A stretch of DNA of 64,000 nt from Croceicoccus sp. (GTDB lineage Bacteria > Pseudomonadota > Alphaproteobacteria > Sphingomonadales > Sphingomonadaceae). The DNA is taken from the NCBI GenBank assembly GCA_002694745.1, contig NZMY01000036.1, positions 16,600-80,599 on the forward strand, written 5' to 3'. Position numbers and translations under genes: made by a program. Positions 63,716 to 64,000 of the stretch are shown piece by piece. The notes beneath the pieces were generated by a model. The model did no database searches, was not told where the DNA came from, and saw nothing but the letters and a program-made list of their open reading frames with translations. Within the stretch, counting starts at the first letter, position 1. Each line of letters starts with the position of its first letter.

Positions 63716-64000
63716 ATGGTTCGCGAGTTCGTAGCGAGATACGCGATGCAGAACGAAGCCACGAAAACCGTCCACCGCAACAGCCTCGGCTTCGTCGTTC
63801 CGGATTCCGGGCGGGGCCCGGGCGATTTCGCTGCGAAGATCGTGTGGGGACGCCGGGAAGATGGCACCAGAGTATCAATCGACGATGCGAAACGCGGCGG
63901 AGCCGAGCATCTGAAATGCGAATGCGGAGCGGATCTGGTCGCTCGCAAGGGTGAGACCAATACGCATCATTTCGCCCATGCCTCAGGCGGGGCGCAGGCC
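63716..64000 (+). CDS. CoiA-like protein, start only
   Basis: A 95-codon open frame runs off the right edge. It reads LGFVVPDSGRGPGDF, then LKCECGADLVARKGETNTHH and FAHASGG. The C-x-C...HHFAH cluster is the zinc-binding-like N-terminal motif of CoiA-type proteins, whose nuclease domain follows in longer members. CoiA is named for competence, but these proteins are widespread on mobile elements. The start could be the ATG at 63,716 or the one at 63,746; neither has a good ribosome binding site. The nuclease half is not visible. Confidence 0.65.
   Translation, partial: MVREFVARYAMQNEATKTVHRNSLGFVVPDSGRGPGDFAAKIVWGRREDGTRVSIDDAKRGGAEHLKCECGADLVARKGETNTHHFAHASGGAQA

Noticed and set aside
1..64000. 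tRNA, rRNA or CRISPR arrays
   Set aside because: No cloverleaf with conserved TTCGA arm, no rRNA-like block and no regularly spaced 25-40 base repeats were found. The only regular array is the 22-base iteron set.

Overview
The window looks like part of a large plasmid, or plasmid-derived accessory replicon, from an alphaproteobacterium, most likely a sphingomonad. It is GC-rich. It carries a ParA/ParB/RepA replicon with four 22-bp-spaced iterons and a DnaA box, a MOBQ-type relaxase with mobilisation accessory genes, several toxin-antitoxin modules, IS remnants, and almost no housekeeping genes. The taxonomic call is inference from gene families and codon use, not from a marker gene.

Region 1 (1-24,533, all on the minus strand) is one continuous defence operon about 24.5 kb long. 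In transcription order it encodes a TM0106-type RecB-like nuclease/SF1 helicase, McrB, McrC, a WYL regulator, a DruH-like protein, a DruE helicase with DUF1998 (Druantia type III), ZorA, ZorB, a 62-codon ORF, ZorC and the N-terminal third of ZorD (Zorya type I). Most junctions are 4-nt overlaps or gaps of a few bases, so the systems appear to be co-expressed. ZorD runs off the left edge.

Region 2 (24.7-27.5 kb) holds a frameshifted ParD-like/zeta toxin-antitoxin pair and an intact HipBA module with a repeat-rich promoter. Region 3 (27.6-32.8 kb) is the replicon: an IS5-like remnant, oriV iterons, repA, a 16-bp perfect palindrome, parB and parA. Region 4 (33.1-38.1 kb) is sbcC-sbcD.

Region 5 (38.2-43.5 kb, plus strand) is accessory: a HEPN protein, a ParDE module, a WGR protein, then a tightly overlapping trio of tandem AAA+ ATPase, PD-(D/E)XK nuclease and a protein of unknown function. 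Region 6 (43.5-49.4 kb) is an NAD salvage cluster: NrtR regulator, NadM-Nudix, NadV, an endo/exonuclease/phosphatase-fold protein, a damaged phosphatase-ADP-ribosylglycohydrolase fusion, and a nuclease-like protein.

Region 7 (49.6-57.4 kb) is the mobilisation region: an unknown 319-aa protein, a candidate oriT, a small accessory protein, a ParA/TraL-like ATPase, a degenerate IS3-family element and a 1268-aa relaxase. Region 8 (57.4-62.5 kb) is the least familiar part: a cytoplasmic papain-like cysteine protease immediately followed by a chagasin-like inhibitor of that protease class, then an AAA+ ATPase paired with a subtilisin-like protease. A second ParDE module and the start of a CoiA-like gene close the window. 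No tRNA, rRNA or CRISPR array was seen.
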